64,000 nucleotides of DNA from Sycobia sp. Sy_11 (taxonomy: Eukaryota; Arthropoda; Insecta; Hymenoptera; Epichrysomallidae), in assembly GCA_018907035.1 (NCBI GenBank), contig JACCIC010000138.1, positions 981,001 through 1,045,000 of the forward strand. Direction: 5' to 3'. A program made the translations under genes and the position numbers. Below are positions 37,307-51,765 of the stretch, piece after piece. Position 1 is the first letter of the stretch; every line of letters starts with the position of its first letter. The notes beneath the pieces are model-generated. The model was not told the DNA's origin. It worked only from the letters and a program-made list of their open reading frames with translations, and searched no databases.

Positions 37307-37428
37307 GCGCGATTATGCGAAATCACGAGGGGAACACCACACGGAGATTGTTGTGACGCGTGGCGAACGCGTGCCATTGACCATCGGGCAGCGAGAATTT
37401 ATATATATGCATATGTACATACAGATAT

Positions 37429-37484
<56 letters not shown>

Positions 37485-39600
37485 GTATATATATGAAAGA
37501 GGAATGTGCGCGCGAGCTTTCGATGACTGTCCGGTTTTTTTCAAAGTCTCGATTGCGTTGCGTACCTTTTCGCCGAATCGCTCGGACAGGAGGAAATAAG
37601 CACGTCGGTTGCGCGCGCGCGTGGACGCACACACACACACACACACACACACACCAATCTATTGGAAAATGTAAGAAAACGCAATGGCCCAGCGGATATG
37701 ATGCTCGAAACGTTTTTTCCGCTGTCCTCTCCTTTTACTTATTATACTTTAGCATTATGGTTCTTTTTGAAAAAGAGAAAAAAATGCATACGTGGTCGTG
37801 ACGCGTTTTTTTAATTTTAATTTGTTCTGTTCTTCTTTTTAGTTTTTTGCGTCTTTAATCGAGCAATTTGTAGTTATAACATATTGCATCAACTCTGATG
37901 TTTGATGACTGAACGTATGTGCGGTTTCGTATTCACAATTGCGTATGGATACTTTTATTATTATTTATTTATTGATGATTTAGCATTGAAATTTTGGAAA
38001 AGTAGATTTAAGCATTATAAGCGGATAGTTTATTTATTCAATTCTTTCTTGTATATCTGCACCATGGACGGTTAATACACATGTCAAATTTAAGATAACT
38101 TGTAATTCAATGACATTTCTTTAATAAAAAAAATTCGAAAAATTACAATTTATGTCTGTATATAATAATATTTTAATTTTCGATCCATACTGGTGTTTTT
38201 TTAAAGATAATTAATAGTAAGACTTTCACGTATTTCAATATTCAGATTCCCCGAGATTCCCCCAAACAATTGACAATATATAGAAACAATATTTATAAGT
38301 AACAAATAAGAGATTAAAAAAATTTAATAGAGATTAAAAAAATTTAATTGAAATTTACTGATTGGAATTCTTAAATTTTATACTATAAAGTACAATTTGA
38401 AATCTTAATTTTTCCCTTCAAAAGAAAAGAAAGAAAAAAACATGCCAGTCAGTTTAATAATGAGAAGATAAAATATTAAAATTAAATCCATTTGTAAGTT
38501 CGTCAGGTAAATATAAAGCAAAAAAAAAACAACATTTCGGTCAACCGAATTGAATTTCAGATATATACCCGTTGACGCGATACCGGTGTGTGAATTCCTC
38601 AGAAAAAAAGTAAAGGTCTTCGCGAAACAATGAAAAAAAAAAGAAGAAAAAAAAATCGGGAAAAATTCTCGAGTCATGCCTAAAATTGTACGAAGCAAGT
38701 ATATTATACATATTTATGTCTCGATCCGCATAAACGTTGATTATTAGGGGGAGAAAGAGAGAAAAATCGTAAATCCCGATGGTTATTCATGGATGCGCGG
38801 CGCCCGTATTGTTTTTCCTCATTGGCAAAGCGCGCGGCGCGGCGCATCATCGCGGCGTATAATACCTCATCCCTGACGATACGACGCGAAGTGCCGACAC
38901 CGCGGTGACGGAACCGTGCAGGACAGATGTTATAATAACATACACACATACACACATACACACATCCACACACACACACATACATATATATGTATATAAT
39001 ATGCGCGCACATTGTATATATGCATTACGCATAAACGCACACAGGGCCGCCGCGCTCCAGGTCGATCAACCGGCCGGCCCGATTCGTATATCATAATATA
39101 CCTTTATTGTAAGTGCACTATACGCCGATGCGTGTCAACCCCTCCCCCCATCCCCCACCCAGGCGTACTCGTTACACATTTCAGTATTCCAGGGCCGTCC
39201 AAAGCAACCCTTGTACGCGCAGTACTTGGATAAAGTTCGACCAAGTTAAACTCCCCCGACGTACCGCGCGCATGTCTGCACTGATGCGCGGGTGCGCGCG
39301 TACTTTGCACCGTCATCGGGGGCCGGCGCGATGCGGCGGTTTTCCCTTCGGTTTTCCATCATAGCCGGGCGCGGCTTTTCGTTGCCTCCGTTTAATATCC
39401 TTCGACCCCCTTCCCCTGTAAAACACCTAATGCCTGCAATAAACGAGTAAAAAAAAAAGCTCGGGTGCGGACACTTTCCACGCTCATCATGCATTATCAT
39501 AATAATTAATGCTCCTACAGCATTGTATTAGTAGCCAGCCAATATTTCATACATTATACATATCGACGGCAGTAGCGGGAGAGGGAGAAAGAGCGAGAGA
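36770..39600. other. Intergenic DNA upstream of the 40 kb gene
   Basis: No gene recognised. Repeats include (GT)n at 37217-37239, (TA)n at 37254-37304 and 37436-37477, (AC)n at 37627-37653, and a 20-base tandem duplication near 38309-38347. From about 38.8 kb the sequence turns GC- and CpG-rich, leading into the promoter region. Confidence 0.5.
37217..37653. repeat. GT/TA/TA/AC repeat cluster
   Basis: Four arrays in 440 bases: (GT)n 37217-37239, (TA)n 37254-37304 and 37436-37477, (AC)n 37627-37653. Confidence 0.88.
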
Positions 39601-39791
39601 GATATGGTGCTATATTAATCACACGCATATGTTATATTCGTGTAGTCGAAGCTTTGTGATATTTTCCTCTCTTTCTCTCGCATGAAGTTCCTCGTCGCCC
39701 TCCCTCTCTTTCGCCCCGGTGCCAGTAGCAGCGCCGCTCCTCGTTTACTTATCGCGGAGCGGGATAACCGCCAGCTACCGAGTGACAGTAT

Positions 39792-39823
<32 letters not shown>

Positions 39824-40678
39824 TAGTGAGTGAGCGACCACGCCACCGCCGAGGGGGGGGGGGCGAAAGAAAGAGCGAGCGATAGCTGAAAAGGGGGAGA
39901 ATAGAGCGCCGCGCCGCGCGAACGCATACTAACTCAGCGAAGTTAGCTCTGAAAGAGAGCGCGCGCGCTTGATTTCGCCAGTTCGCACTCGTCGCTCGAA
40001 CTGAGAAGGTTAGAGGGGATCGCTGTGTCTCTCGCCGTTCTCGCTTGAGTTTTTTTTGTACTGGTGCTCTTCGTGTCTGCTGCTTCGTATTATTATATAG
40101 TTAATAATACAAGCGCACAACACGAAACATTACATACGTATACATATATAATATAAGCCGACAGCCAGTCTCCTGGGTGAAGCAGAAGATCGTCGTCCTG
40201 CTATTCGCCATCATATACATATATAGACATATATATATATATATGCGAGAGATCCGTGGCACGACCGACTCCACACCGCACGCGAGAGAGAGCCTGCAAT
40301 AAGAGCGGATAAGTCGCCCAACTCTCTCTTTCTCTCGCTCTCGTTTTTTTGGAGCTGCTGCTACTGCTGCTGTTGCTGCTGCTGTCGCCGAACACACGCA
40401 GGCACACGCGGATACACGCACACAGAAACATCATCAGCGGGTATACATGCCAGAAGGAATCCGAGCCCAGCCGTGGACGGATCCGTCTTATTGAATACCC
40501 GGAAATTGATTGTATCGTAGAGAAAGAGAGTTATAGAATACAGTAATTGACGATATATACACTTCACTTGCCCGCGACGTTTTCTTTTTTTCTTGTGAAA
40601 ACCATACTGTCAGGGATCGATCGTCGTCCCCGCCCTCCCCTTTGACCCGTGACCCGCGCACGAGAGATCTCGAAGAAG
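39600..40678 (+). promoter_or_regulatory. GAGA-rich promoter and 5' leader of a plus-strand gene
   Basis: CpG-rich DNA with GAGA runs (about 39798-39825) and CGCGCG blocks, followed by an initiator-like CCAGTTCGCAC near 39977 and several hundred bases of C/T/G-rich leader. A CTG-rich triplet patch lies at 40351-40385. The leader ends at the start codon at 40679 and an in-frame TGA at 40643-40645 closes the frame upstream. GAGA tracts bind GAF-type factors at developmental promoters in insects. The exact start of transcription is a guess. Confidence 0.5.
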
Positions 40679-40719
40679 ATGAACTACAGCGAAATGGCCA
40701 ACACGGCGGAAAATAACAG
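40679..40719 (+). CDS. First coding exon (13 codons) of an unidentified gene
   Basis: ATG then NYSEMANTAENN, ending AACAG before a strong donor GTTAGT at 40720. The upstream in-frame stop at 40643, the GC-rich leader before it and the immediate fall into repeat-rich non-coding DNA all support a true first exon with phase 2. The other exons must lie beyond 64,000, since none was found on the plus strand in the remaining 23 kb. A very short first coding exon followed by a huge intron is common in insect regulatory genes, but the protein cannot be named from 13 residues. Confidence 0.5.
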
Positions 40720-41206
40720 GTTAGTGAACAAAAAACATTTATATATTTATATATATGTGTATACGTGGTAATCTCGTTTTTCACCCTTTACATATTAAAT
40801 ACCACGAGGTCCTTCGCGTATTTGATATTATATGGCTATATACATATATATATACGATGAGAGTGTGTACTCGGGTGAGAATGTCGAAAGAGTCCCAGAG
40901 CGCGCTGCGCGTGTCGATAGAGAAACACGTTATAATAGGCGTCGGCATGTCGTGTGTTGCTCTCTCTCGCTCTTTCTCTCTCTATCTCTATCTCTATCTA
41001 CCTATCTATCTATCTATCTATTTAGCTATCTATTTATCTCCATCTATCTCTGTATCTCGCCCTCTGCCTCTCTCTGTCTCCTCTGAACATGGTCAATTCG
41101 CTATAATAATCAATTGCATGTGAATTTCGTATAAATAATATAACGAGCTCATGCTTACTGCCATGAAAAATATCTTTCACCCCGTGCGTATGTAGTAGCT
41201 TCCCTC

Positions 41207-41210
<4 letters not shown>

Positions 41211-41296
<86 letters not shown>

Positions 41297-41371
41297 CACT
41301 ATGTTTCATTTGCTCTTCTAGAGAAAGAGAGAAAACGTTCGCGAACGGTTGTCATTCCTTTTGCTCTTCTC

Positions 41372-41460
<89 letters not shown>
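41211..41460. repeat. AC, TA and AG arrays in series
   Basis: (AC)n 41211-41292 is about 41 units. (TA)n 41375-41428 passes without break into (AG)n 41429-41460. Confidence 0.92.
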
Positions 41461-41463
<3 letters not shown>

Positions 41464-42964
41464 CACCAGTAACGACACACAGCCCTTGACCTCAAATTTT
41501 TCGGCCGTGCATCATATTCATTATAACATATGTAGGTAGACATTGTAGTGTATATAAGAATTTCGTATTACACATGTAATAAGTGACTCGTGTTTCGGTT
41601 GCCGGGGAATCCAAGGTAGTCGGTGATCATGCAAGAGGCACATTATAGACGCAGGTGTACATTGTATATCACGGTTTTTCCGCGCCGCGCGCACGCTGTC
41701 ATCTGTCTTGGCGTATCGGGGCGGAGAAAATTCCCCACCCCCTCACCGTCCAATTAGTTTCTCTCTCTCTCTCTCTCTCCCGATCTTTCTCAGTGTTACG
41801 ATAATGTTGTGATGAAAACCCACGCACACGCATTAGTATATGTATACATTCGTAATATCACGATACGCTGGTCACCTATGTGTATACGTATATATATTCG
41901 TATGTATACTGGGCGGCAGACTGTTCGTGCGCGTACTGCGCATGCCCGGCGCGTGTGGCCTGATGTCGATGTGCCCGAGAGGCGTCCGAATGCTTTACCC
42001 GAGCTATAACCGCAAGCATCGTACGGGATTAGCGGGTTTAGAATGGGGCACGACAGGACAGTACGAGAGAGATTGTATTTATTTATTTATTTATTTATAT
42101 AGGTGTGTGCGTGTGTGTGCGTGTGTAATGCTTGCATGCACGCAAGTACGAACGATCGCAGTTGCAATGGAATCATGGAAGTGAGAAAATTTCAGAAGAA
42201 TCAGTTGGTCACACATAACGAAAAACTGAGGTGGTTATCGATGTAGATAATATTAAAGTCCGTTCATTGAAACATCTCGTTTCTATTTTATTTCTCTCTC
42301 ACTATATATATTTATTGAGGGTGTCCGCGATAAAAAAGTATTCTCATAATTTAATCGAATTTTTTACCTTTTACTCCGAAACGAAGCTACCTTTTTTTTA
42401 GTATCCTCTGATAAATTTTGTGCGTTTTATATTATATTGACGCCCTTCAAAACTCGTAAATTACGAAACGAGCAAATCATTTTGTTTATATATGTGCAGT
42501 GTGCATAATATTATGTATTAGGCATACGCAAGAGTCATGAGGATAAGCAAAAAGTTTTTTATCTTGTCTTTTCTATGAAGTTCGCAAACTATTTTTAAAT
42601 ATATATATATATACACACACTAGAAAACATCTGTTAATATTACATCGCGCTTTGAGCACGTTCAATTTTTTCCTTCCTTTTCGTATACCCGAATCATTGC
42701 AATAATTATTAATCGAAAGCGCAGTGCTCTCAAAAAAATTTCAAACGTGTGTTTAGAGAAAAATATATCGCTTGCGCGGGCGCGCACAATAACACACATA
42801 CACACACGTGTGTTTGCACATACATCAAGTGCCCGTTGTGTAACTCTCTTCGAACCCAGCAGGCGCAAAGTGGCGGTGGCCTATTAAAATCGAAACTTCG
42901 CCGGCTCGCGCGCGCGCGCTCGACGTTTCGTGCCAGAGTGCAGAAAATTCTGGTATACGTATAC

Positions 42965-42992
42965 GTACATACATACATACATGCATGCATAC

Positions 42993-43048
<56 letters not shown>
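42965..43048. repeat. TACA tetranucleotides running into (TA)n
   Basis: TACA units with two TGCA variants (42965-43005) lead directly into (TA)n (43005-43048). The same TACA-to-TA order recurs at 61469-61556, consistent with growth of TA arrays by slippage from TACA. Confidence 0.88.
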
Positions 43049-43052
<4 letters not shown>

Positions 43053-44292
43053 TAGAGATTGGAATATAATGCACTCTCTGTTACATAAGTGAATTATTAA
43101 TATTTTTGAAACTTATGCTTGTCTAAAAATTTTCTTTAATTCAGACACATTGTTTTAAAACATTCTTTTTTTGCAAGAAAAAAAATAAAGAAAGACATTC
43201 TGAATTAACTGGCTTGACATTATATTGATCACTTTGTTGTGGTTGCGATCTCGTACTTTTGTTGTAATCACACAATTTACATGCACCTCGAATAAAACTT
43301 TGATAATTCTTGTTATGAATTTGTAATTTACATCGTGGAAATGCAGTAACGGATCGATCGTATAGCATATAACTGCCAAAATCAGTAAATTGTTTGTCTA
43401 TATATAAATCTTTAATCGTATTTATCTAGGAAAGCAATCTTATAAAATAATCAATATTTATGAGCTTGGTATGTAAATTGACTTTTAAAAATTTTGTTGA
43501 ACACTAAAACGTCAAAAAATTCAGACTCGTTTTAATTCTTATAAATATATAGTAAAATCTGTGCAAATCACGATGACACTTTATACTTTCTCGTTGTTCG
43601 TTTCGTCTTAAGAATTTTTTTTTTCAATTTCCATGCTCGCTGCCCCGCCCCCTCCCATCCCTCCCCAGATAAAGAAGTACAATATAATGCCAAAATACTT
43701 TTGCGCGGTTTGACTAATGCAATGATAATAAAATAGTAATTAATTCCAAGCGAGAATGAGATGCCCGACACCACAGCGATTCCCCGCAGCTATTATTAGA
43801 ACATTCCTATTTTTATTAGCCACCGGCAATCACAAACCGACTCTAGTCTAGTCTGTTTCTCGCCCGAGCATTTGCAATAAAATCAAGCACGTCAGCCCAC
43901 TTTGTGTGTGTATATACATTATATTGAGAGAGCGAGATGAAGCAAAACTGTATACATACGAACATTTATGCGCGCGCACGGACTCACTATATATGTATCA
44001 TATACGTATGCGAACATTTAAATTACTAAATTCTTTCGCCGACCGTTGGATCAACCTGTTTTCATCGGGGACCTGATGTGTGTATACAATAATGTCGCCT
44101 TAAATCCGAAGTAAACATTGGTTCCGTAAATAGATATACATATATCAGCATATCGGGAAAGGTAGCGATCTAGAGAGCGAGAGGGAGAGAGGGGGGCAGA
44201 GAGAGGTGGAAAGCACAAATTTGATTAGTCACGATTCTCCGGTCGCCTAATCTGCAATATAAAAATGAAAGAGTGCTGGATTTTATATATAT

Positions 44293-44298
<6 letters not shown>

Positions 44299-44352
<54 letters not shown>

Positions 44353-44675
44353 GGTGTAAAGATAAGGGTAATATGCGGGTTGGTTGGGAGAGAGGAAGCT
44401 TTCACAAAAAAGTGATAATATATATAGAGAAAGAAATTTATAAGGAAAAATAATATTGCGATCGCTTTAATGTTTAAAAATACCGGCATGCCCTGATTCC
44501 TCTTATATAAATAAAAAAATGAACCGATCTATCCCCTTTCCTCCCCGTCATATCGCTTCTCTCTCACTCTCCTGTTTTTTTCAGTTTTTAGGAAGAACAA
44601 CAAAGCTCACACGGCGCGTCGCACATTTATCTCAGAGAGAGAAAGAGAGAGAGAGAGAATATTACAACTACACAT

Positions 44676-44729
<54 letters not shown>
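44299..44729. repeat. Two (TA)n arrays
   Basis: TA runs at 44299-44345 and 44684-44729, with a GA run at about 44636-44658 just before the second. Confidence 0.88.
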
Positions 44730-44732
<3 letters not shown>

Positions 44733-45999
44733 CCTGTATTTAATAAAGTCTCGTCTATATATAATAATAAAATCACAGCGTTAGCTCCGTGAATTCATTA
44801 TTATATCGAAACCGATGAATGATCGAGCATCCAGGGGAAGAGAGCGGAAGAAGAGGCAGACACACGTTCCTCTTGATAAATTCTCCCGCGGCCTGATAAG
44901 ATATAATCTATATAGAGACAGAGAGATATCGTGCCACTCTACAAAACGGGACACAACCAAAAGGAATGCGATCTCTTCTATCTCTCTCAGCTTGTCTTTT
45001 TTTTCGCCGCCTCAGTCAGGTGCGCGTTTAATTTTTAATGTTTCTGCCCCTAGGCCACTAATATCATGCGGCTTCTTGTGATTTCTCCGATCCTAGTCAG
45101 TCTGCGCACTATACACACTATACACAGGTCCATCCAAGAGAATGATTACGAGCGTCTTTTAAGATGTAAACTAACCCCCAATTCAATATACGTTGATCCC
45201 TAGGTGTTCTAAATGTGTGTGCGCGCGCGCGCGCGCGTGTGTGCGTGTGTGTGTGTGCAACCTTCGAAATTATGAATTCGAAAGACTATATTATATCCGT
45301 TATATATGTATACACAGGCTCTCTTGTGACTTTCTAATCGTATATTAGCTGGAAAAGCGAACGATATCTATCTAAGCGGCTGTACTGAAAAAATCACCAT
45401 CTCTGTATATCATTGATGATTTAATATTTTTTTCTTTTTCTTTTTTTTTTACGTAAACGTGGAGAAAAATTATTTTCCTAAAAAATTTTTGTGTAGTATG
45501 ACTTTAAAAATCAGAGAATGGAGACATTTGCTGTAAGAATTTTTTAAAAATGATAAACTTATTAATATAATAAGTATTTTCCCACTAAAAAGACGGTTTC
45601 CTCTTTCCTGAACAATATTAAAAAAAAAAAAAATTCTGATAAAATATCTCCGTCGCGTCAAAAGGAGCTTTAAAGGAAAAAAAGGTTTCCGAAAACGATC
45701 GGAGAGTTTATTATTCAGGTATGTACATAATCGATCCACTTCCTGTATCCCATGCAGAGAATCCGGGTGGTGGGGGGTAAAGGCTTAGAAGCTAACCATA
45801 CAATACCGTATGCACATTATGCGAAACCTAACGCGATACATGAAGTCAATGAGGAAAAGTATATATATATATATACACGCGCGCGTTAAAATTTATATGA
45901 GTTTTTAAACGTTTAAAGGCCGCTGTGAGGCGCACGGCATGTGTACGGCCCATATTAGCTGTGTCGCACGTATATAGTAGCAATTTCTCTTATATATAC

Positions 46000-46009
<10 letters not shown>

Positions 46010-46045
<36 letters not shown>

Positions 46046-46156
46046 TTCTTTTTCATGGTATTATAATGTGACGTAAGAAGCGTTCGCTATATAGCGCACG
46101 ATCGCAGCGTGGTATTATATACGCGCGCGCGCCAGCCTTCAGGCTTGGCTTACTAC

Positions 46157-46209
<53 letters not shown>
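46010..46209. repeat. Two (TA)n arrays
   Basis: TA runs at 46010-46044 and 46159-46209, separated by CG-rich sequence. Confidence 0.88.
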
Positions 46210-46213
<4 letters not shown>

Positions 46214-47191
46214 CCCGGAAACGGGAATACGCGCGCGCTCACTAAATGTGGTCGAACGAATACGTATGTAATTAAATAGACAAGAGTATTGCAATTGCTT
46301 ATTAATTTTCCGTTTTTCTGCTTAAATTTTTTTTCCGACAATCGAATGAGTATAATCATAAAACTTGCCCGGTTCAAAGTATGTAAGAGGAACGTATGTT
46401 GACTGTAAATATTGTAGTCTAATTTCAAGCGACGTTTTACGAACGCGACAACAATCAACAATAATTACTGCACTTGGGGACAAATACTATATAACGATGC
46501 TGATTTAAAGGAGCCGTAAAAAAAGTGCATTTTTACCGATTGAGCAGACAGTGCTCTGTTTCTCACAAATTCTATGTATTAATCTAAAAATTATTGCAAT
46601 TTTCAGTTATTTTAATCTTTCTGTATGTACATATGTATGCTTCATTGTGGTCATAAGTTTCAAACAAATTTTCATGGAACAATGTGAGACCGCGAACATC
46701 TTTCAAATTGCATTGTAATTTTTGCTTAAAAAATTTAAAAAAATGTTGGACTAAATCTTTGATTAATCGAAATTCGTAATTATTTGACGTCTATGTAATT
46801 GATAAAGTTGTTAAAGCAAATGCGCTTCCAGCACTCAATCGGTATAGTAGAACAATTCACGGCTCGAGTTATGTAAGGCAAAGAGGCGTGGATATTTTTT
46901 ACCATATATGCATATTTTATCCGCGCGTGGCACGCGAAAATGCGCAGGGGGCAATATTCGAGGAATATCTCACATATATATATGCACTCGTGAAAGAAAG
47001 GCGCGCACGCGCCCGCGGAAAGCCGGCGATAATTTCCGGTCGAAATGCAGCAGAACAGGCAAAACCAAAACAAAAAAAAGTAACAACAATAAAAAAAAGT
47101 AAAACAGGCTAGCCTTGGTCCGCGCGCGTTGTGTATCTCTCGGTGCATATTGTGCCGGTGCAAATTCTTGACGCGCGCAACCACTAACCTG

Positions 47192-47192
<1 letters not shown>

Positions 47193-47252
<60 letters not shown>

Positions 47253-47408
47253 GTAATTTTGCGAGAAACATTCGTCGGTGCGTATATATTTTTTAGTCTG
47301 GAAAATGGTACGTGAGCATAAGTAAAATGTTAAACCGATCGTCTTTGTGTATATTATATCTATAACATACTCTGTAAAACAGACAATTTATCGAGTCCAC
47401 CGAGTTTA

Positions 47409-47453
<45 letters not shown>
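47193..47453. repeat. Two (TA)n arrays
   Basis: TA runs at 47193-47249 and 47413-47453. Confidence 0.88.
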
Positions 47454-47455
<2 letters not shown>

Positions 47456-48703
47456 CACATACGTCTATATGGATATAAATATATGACGCTCGAGGCGAGA
47501 GAGCGCAAGTTGAATTCCTCGCGCCCGCTCGTTGACCAATCACCCCGCAGGAATGTCGCACTGCCGGGCGCGCGCGAGCGCTCATTGATTTTTCAGCAAT
47601 GCAAAACATATAATCGCGCGTTGTCTATAGGTTACATCCTCCCTCTTCCCCTACCCACCTTCACCCTTTCCCAGTCACGAACCTAAGATATACTCGTATG
47701 CCGGTTTGCTTTTTAGTTTTTGCTTCCAAATTTACATATTTTCGATATATTCCTTGGATGGGGGTGGCACAAAACGATGATATTGCTAAAAAGGGACGGA
47801 CGTAATAACGAAATTTTCCATCGAAAGGAAAAATACGGGAAAGGAATCGTTTCAAATTTCTACGTGTGTGTGTGTGTGTGTGTGTGCATAAATCTTTCAT
47901 CCGGGCTTCTTTTGAACATATATCAAGACTTGTCGAAAATGTTGAGTTACGTTAACGACTTTCCGACGCTCTGGCGGTTTATAATATCGTTATAATGCGT
48001 AATTAATGTTATTCAAAAAAAAAAAAAGAAAAGAAAAAGAAAAATTAGTTACGAGAGACACTCGCGAGAGCAGCCTCGGGCCGTGTTTCTAATGGAGTAA
48101 ACGTGTACATGGGCAGGATGCGCGGAGAAATTTCCCGTATATATAAATAAATAAAAATTCATTATGTTAATTTGGGAGGAATGTGCCGTCGGGCCGCGCG
48201 ACTCGCCGATACAGCTTATAGATGTATAATATTAATATTCCGACTGGAGCAGAAGGGGAGGGAGAAGGAGAGGAAAAAAACAAGGAAGGACCTATGCTGC
48301 GGGCCTTGTCGTTCCTGGGCTCTCGCAGCCGCGGCGCGCTTCGCGTCCGTTAAGCTAACCCAGTTCGCCGCGACGACGAATTGAAACAATTTTTCAGCGG
48401 TTTTTATATATACACTTTCTCGGTCGATCCGCTGTCTGCGCCTTTTTAGGTTAAACCATCGACCGGCCCCCCCTCCTTCGAGCCTCCCCCACCCCCCACG
48501 CTCTATCCGAATGATATCGTTGTCATTTCCATCGTAATGCCCGTAAAGAAGTTTCTCTACCTCTCTTTTTTTCCTCTCATTTCGTAAAGGATACGTCTTT
48601 CTCCGCGAACAATTCCGCATTAGCGCGCCGGGATTCCCATCGGCTTACAGTGAGAGCCATTCGCACTCCCCCCTCCCCCGGGAAGAAAGGAATGAGAGAG
48701 AAA

Positions 48704-48711
<8 letters not shown>

Positions 48712-48759
<48 letters not shown>
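48712..48759. repeat. (AG)n array with G-rich flank
   Basis: About 24 AG units, followed by GTGAGTGA steps and G runs (48784-48800) that could form four-stranded DNA. Confidence 0.88.
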
Positions 48760-48761
<2 letters not shown>

Positions 48762-49126
48762 GTGAATGGGTGAGCGAGTGAGAAGGGGGAAGGGGGGAAG
48801 GTTGAGTAGCCTCCGATAAAGAAGGAAAAAAAGAAAAAAAATATTGTCTATATTCAGGTCAGAGAAGAGATCTCTTGGAGCCTATATATAGATATAACTC
48901 TCTCGTCGTGCGCGCGTGCAATAAATAAACAATATTTGGAATTTACGGGGCATAAAAGAGGCGATATTATCAGGTGCAGCAGGAATGGTAACCGAATCTT
49001 CAAGGAGAGATGTGGAGTGAGAGGTGGAGGAGGAGGAGGACGAGGAGGGGTGATTTTAACGAGAACTGCCTGTCGCTTTCGTGCCACTTTATTGGAAAAC
49101 GGAACGTGTCCGCGGCGTATACAGGT

Positions 49127-49128
<2 letters not shown>

Positions 49129-49182
<54 letters not shown>

Positions 49183-49337
49183 TTATATATATATATAGTC
49201 GCAGTGTCTGCCAGTGACGTATATTTTACTGATATGCCGTATATATGGGAGAAGGGTGCGCGTTTGTTTGCGGGCCCCCTCCCACCTCGATGCGAATTCA
49301 AATAATAATCCATCCTTGTAGTGAAAACAGCATCCTG

Positions 49338-49402
<65 letters not shown>

Positions 49403-49460
49403 TGCACGCGCAAAGTAGTGTACATGGGCACAGAAAATACACCTTTCACAAGTACGAAGG

Positions 49461-49513
<53 letters not shown>
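49129..49513. repeat. Three (TA)n arrays in 385 bp
   Basis: TA runs at 49129-49198 (with a GTATT interruption), 49339-49401 and 49461-49513. This is the densest TA cluster in the window. Confidence 0.92.
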
Positions 49514-49516
<3 letters not shown>

Positions 49517-49898
49517 TCTTCTTTTTCCCTTTATTTATTCTCACATCGGACGACCGACGCGCCGCTTATGGAGAAAAGCAGAATGCGGGGTTAGAGAGGA
49601 AACAACTTGCGGGTCTTCTCGGTTGACCTGAAAAACATTCCAGCCCTTAACGGTGCAATCTGTCATGAGTGCGCGCGCGGGTGCTTTTTCTACTGATAAA
49701 AAATCGCGCAGGCGTAAATATATCGATATCGCGAAATCTATGCCGGAAACATTTTTTCTTTTTCTTTTTTCTTACAAGACTTTGAATATTTTCCGATCGT
49801 ATAACGAAAGTGGGCGCGCACTGTATAATAAGCGTATACCTTTCGGTATTTTCCGGTACACTCTCGTATGATAGTTTACGAGAAGCATACCGGACTCG

Positions 49899-49903
<5 letters not shown>

Positions 49904-49957
<54 letters not shown>
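49904..49957. repeat. (TA)n array
   Basis: About 27 TA units. Confidence 0.9.
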
Positions 49958-49959
<2 letters not shown>

Positions 49960-50654
49960 GCTGCCGGCGAAGAGCAGATAAAGCGCGGACGAGGAATTTC
50001 CCCGAGAATTTCTGGAAGGCCGTGTTCAGGAACGGGAGGGGTGGGGGTAGACAAGACCAGAGAGAAAGAGAGATATAGATGCAAATTATACTGAGAGTTC
50101 GCACTCCCCGCCGATGCGTATATAGTTTCTGCACGAGATCTCTTATTCATATGCCCATCCATCGTTCTCAAAATTGTATTCAAGGCTAATCCATTCTCTC
50201 TCTCAATTCTTATCGAATTGAATTTTTTTCTTCCATGTCATTTTTCTGGTTTTGCGTTCCTAGAACTTATGATTGGAAATTTGTATAAGGAAAAAATATG
50301 ACACATTTTCGTGTTATGTGTGATTATTTGCTAATATAGAATATTATACTCGAGTTGACAATTTTTTAAAATGTTAATCCAACTAAATCCTGCGTAAATC
50401 GAGCCAATTTTGCCGACGTCATGCGGTATATCCATGACTAAAAATAGTTGTTTTTCGAAATAACAAAAAAATTATAATGATCAATCTATTCCGAATAAAT
50501 GTCAATATATATATATTTATATATAAAAAATTCGATACAGCAATACATTAGTCATATCATCGCTTTTTTTAACAAGATTCAACTACTTCAGGCTTTACGA
50601 TATTTTCCGAGACGATCGAGACTATATTTATATTATACAGAAGTGCCTAAGATG

Positions 50655-50656
<2 letters not shown>

Positions 50657-50701
<45 letters not shown>
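50657..50701. repeat. (TA)n array
   Basis: About 22 TA units. Confidence 0.9.
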
Positions 50702-50702
<1 letters not shown>

Positions 50703-51472
50703 GCTTATAAAGATCTCGTTAAAGCGTGTGGGGGAAACTCACTTGCTGCAATTGCTTTAATTGTAATGAGACCGCGGGCAGAATATAATTAAAGAAACAT
50801 CGCGGGAAAAAACTAGGTTTTCCGTATTAAATGCCCATTAAAAATAAAGATAAATTATCAACGGATCTGAAAATAATTATTATTATAGCTGCATTGTGGT
50901 TTTACACACACACACACACACACATTTATACGTATAATTAAAAGTCGCCTAAATCGACCTATAAGCATATAACAGTCGAATGCCTTTTTCGTAAAATATA
51001 TCTTTATCTTCTTTATGAAAACCATATAATGTCAAATTGAAAAGAGGGACAACGCCTTCTTTTTCGAACTTGCCACATCAACGAATTTCTAAGCCAAGGT
51101 CTCCTGCATTATCTGCGCGTGCAAAAAAAAGTTCCAATAACCCAAAACCACGATATATATATAGATATATATATACTGTACTTCAGATTGTCACACTTAT
51201 ATCGACTAGATAAATACAATTTGGTTGCTCTGCAATCCCAATATATGTAAACCGCAAATTTCAATACCGTCCCCCTCCCTGCCTCATAAGATTAGTGACT
51301 ATCGCACATTGCACGCGAGTACGTCCCCCCTCTCACATTCTGCTGGCCGGCCCAACTTCCGCGGTGGTCGATCTCTCTGTTTTACCTATATATGTGTATT
51401 TTCTACCGCGTGTCTCGCCCAAGCGCTCTACTTTATTTAAATTATTATATCGGTGAAAGTGAACGTCGCCCG

Positions 51473-51484
<12 letters not shown>

Positions 51485-51533
<49 letters not shown>

Positions 51534-51709
51534 GTATGTATGTATGTATATACATAATATTATATATAGAAAGGAGAGAATAAAAGCGTGACTCGGCGGA
51601 TTTCGGAATTTTTTTTAACTCTATTACTAGTTCTCCAGATTTTTTCGGAGGCGAGATTATTAAGGTCTATATAGAAAGCTGCGTCGTCATCGATCTAACG
51701 GGAGACAAG

Positions 51710-51761
<52 letters not shown>
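51485..51761. repeat. Two (TA)n arrays
   Basis: TA runs at 51485-51527 (followed by TATG steps) and 51714-51761. Confidence 0.88.

Positions 51762-51765
<4 letters not shown>

Noticed and set aside
40349..40546. Leu-rich frame in the leader of the 40 kb gene as an upstream protein
   Set aside because: It starts at TTG rather than ATG, consists of CTG triplets and lies in the probable untranslated leader.
49010..49070. Glycine/arginine-rich frame (GGGGGRGG) suggestive of an RNA-binding RGG domain
   Set aside because: It is produced by a GGA repeat and runs straight into a TA array; no other part of such a protein is present.
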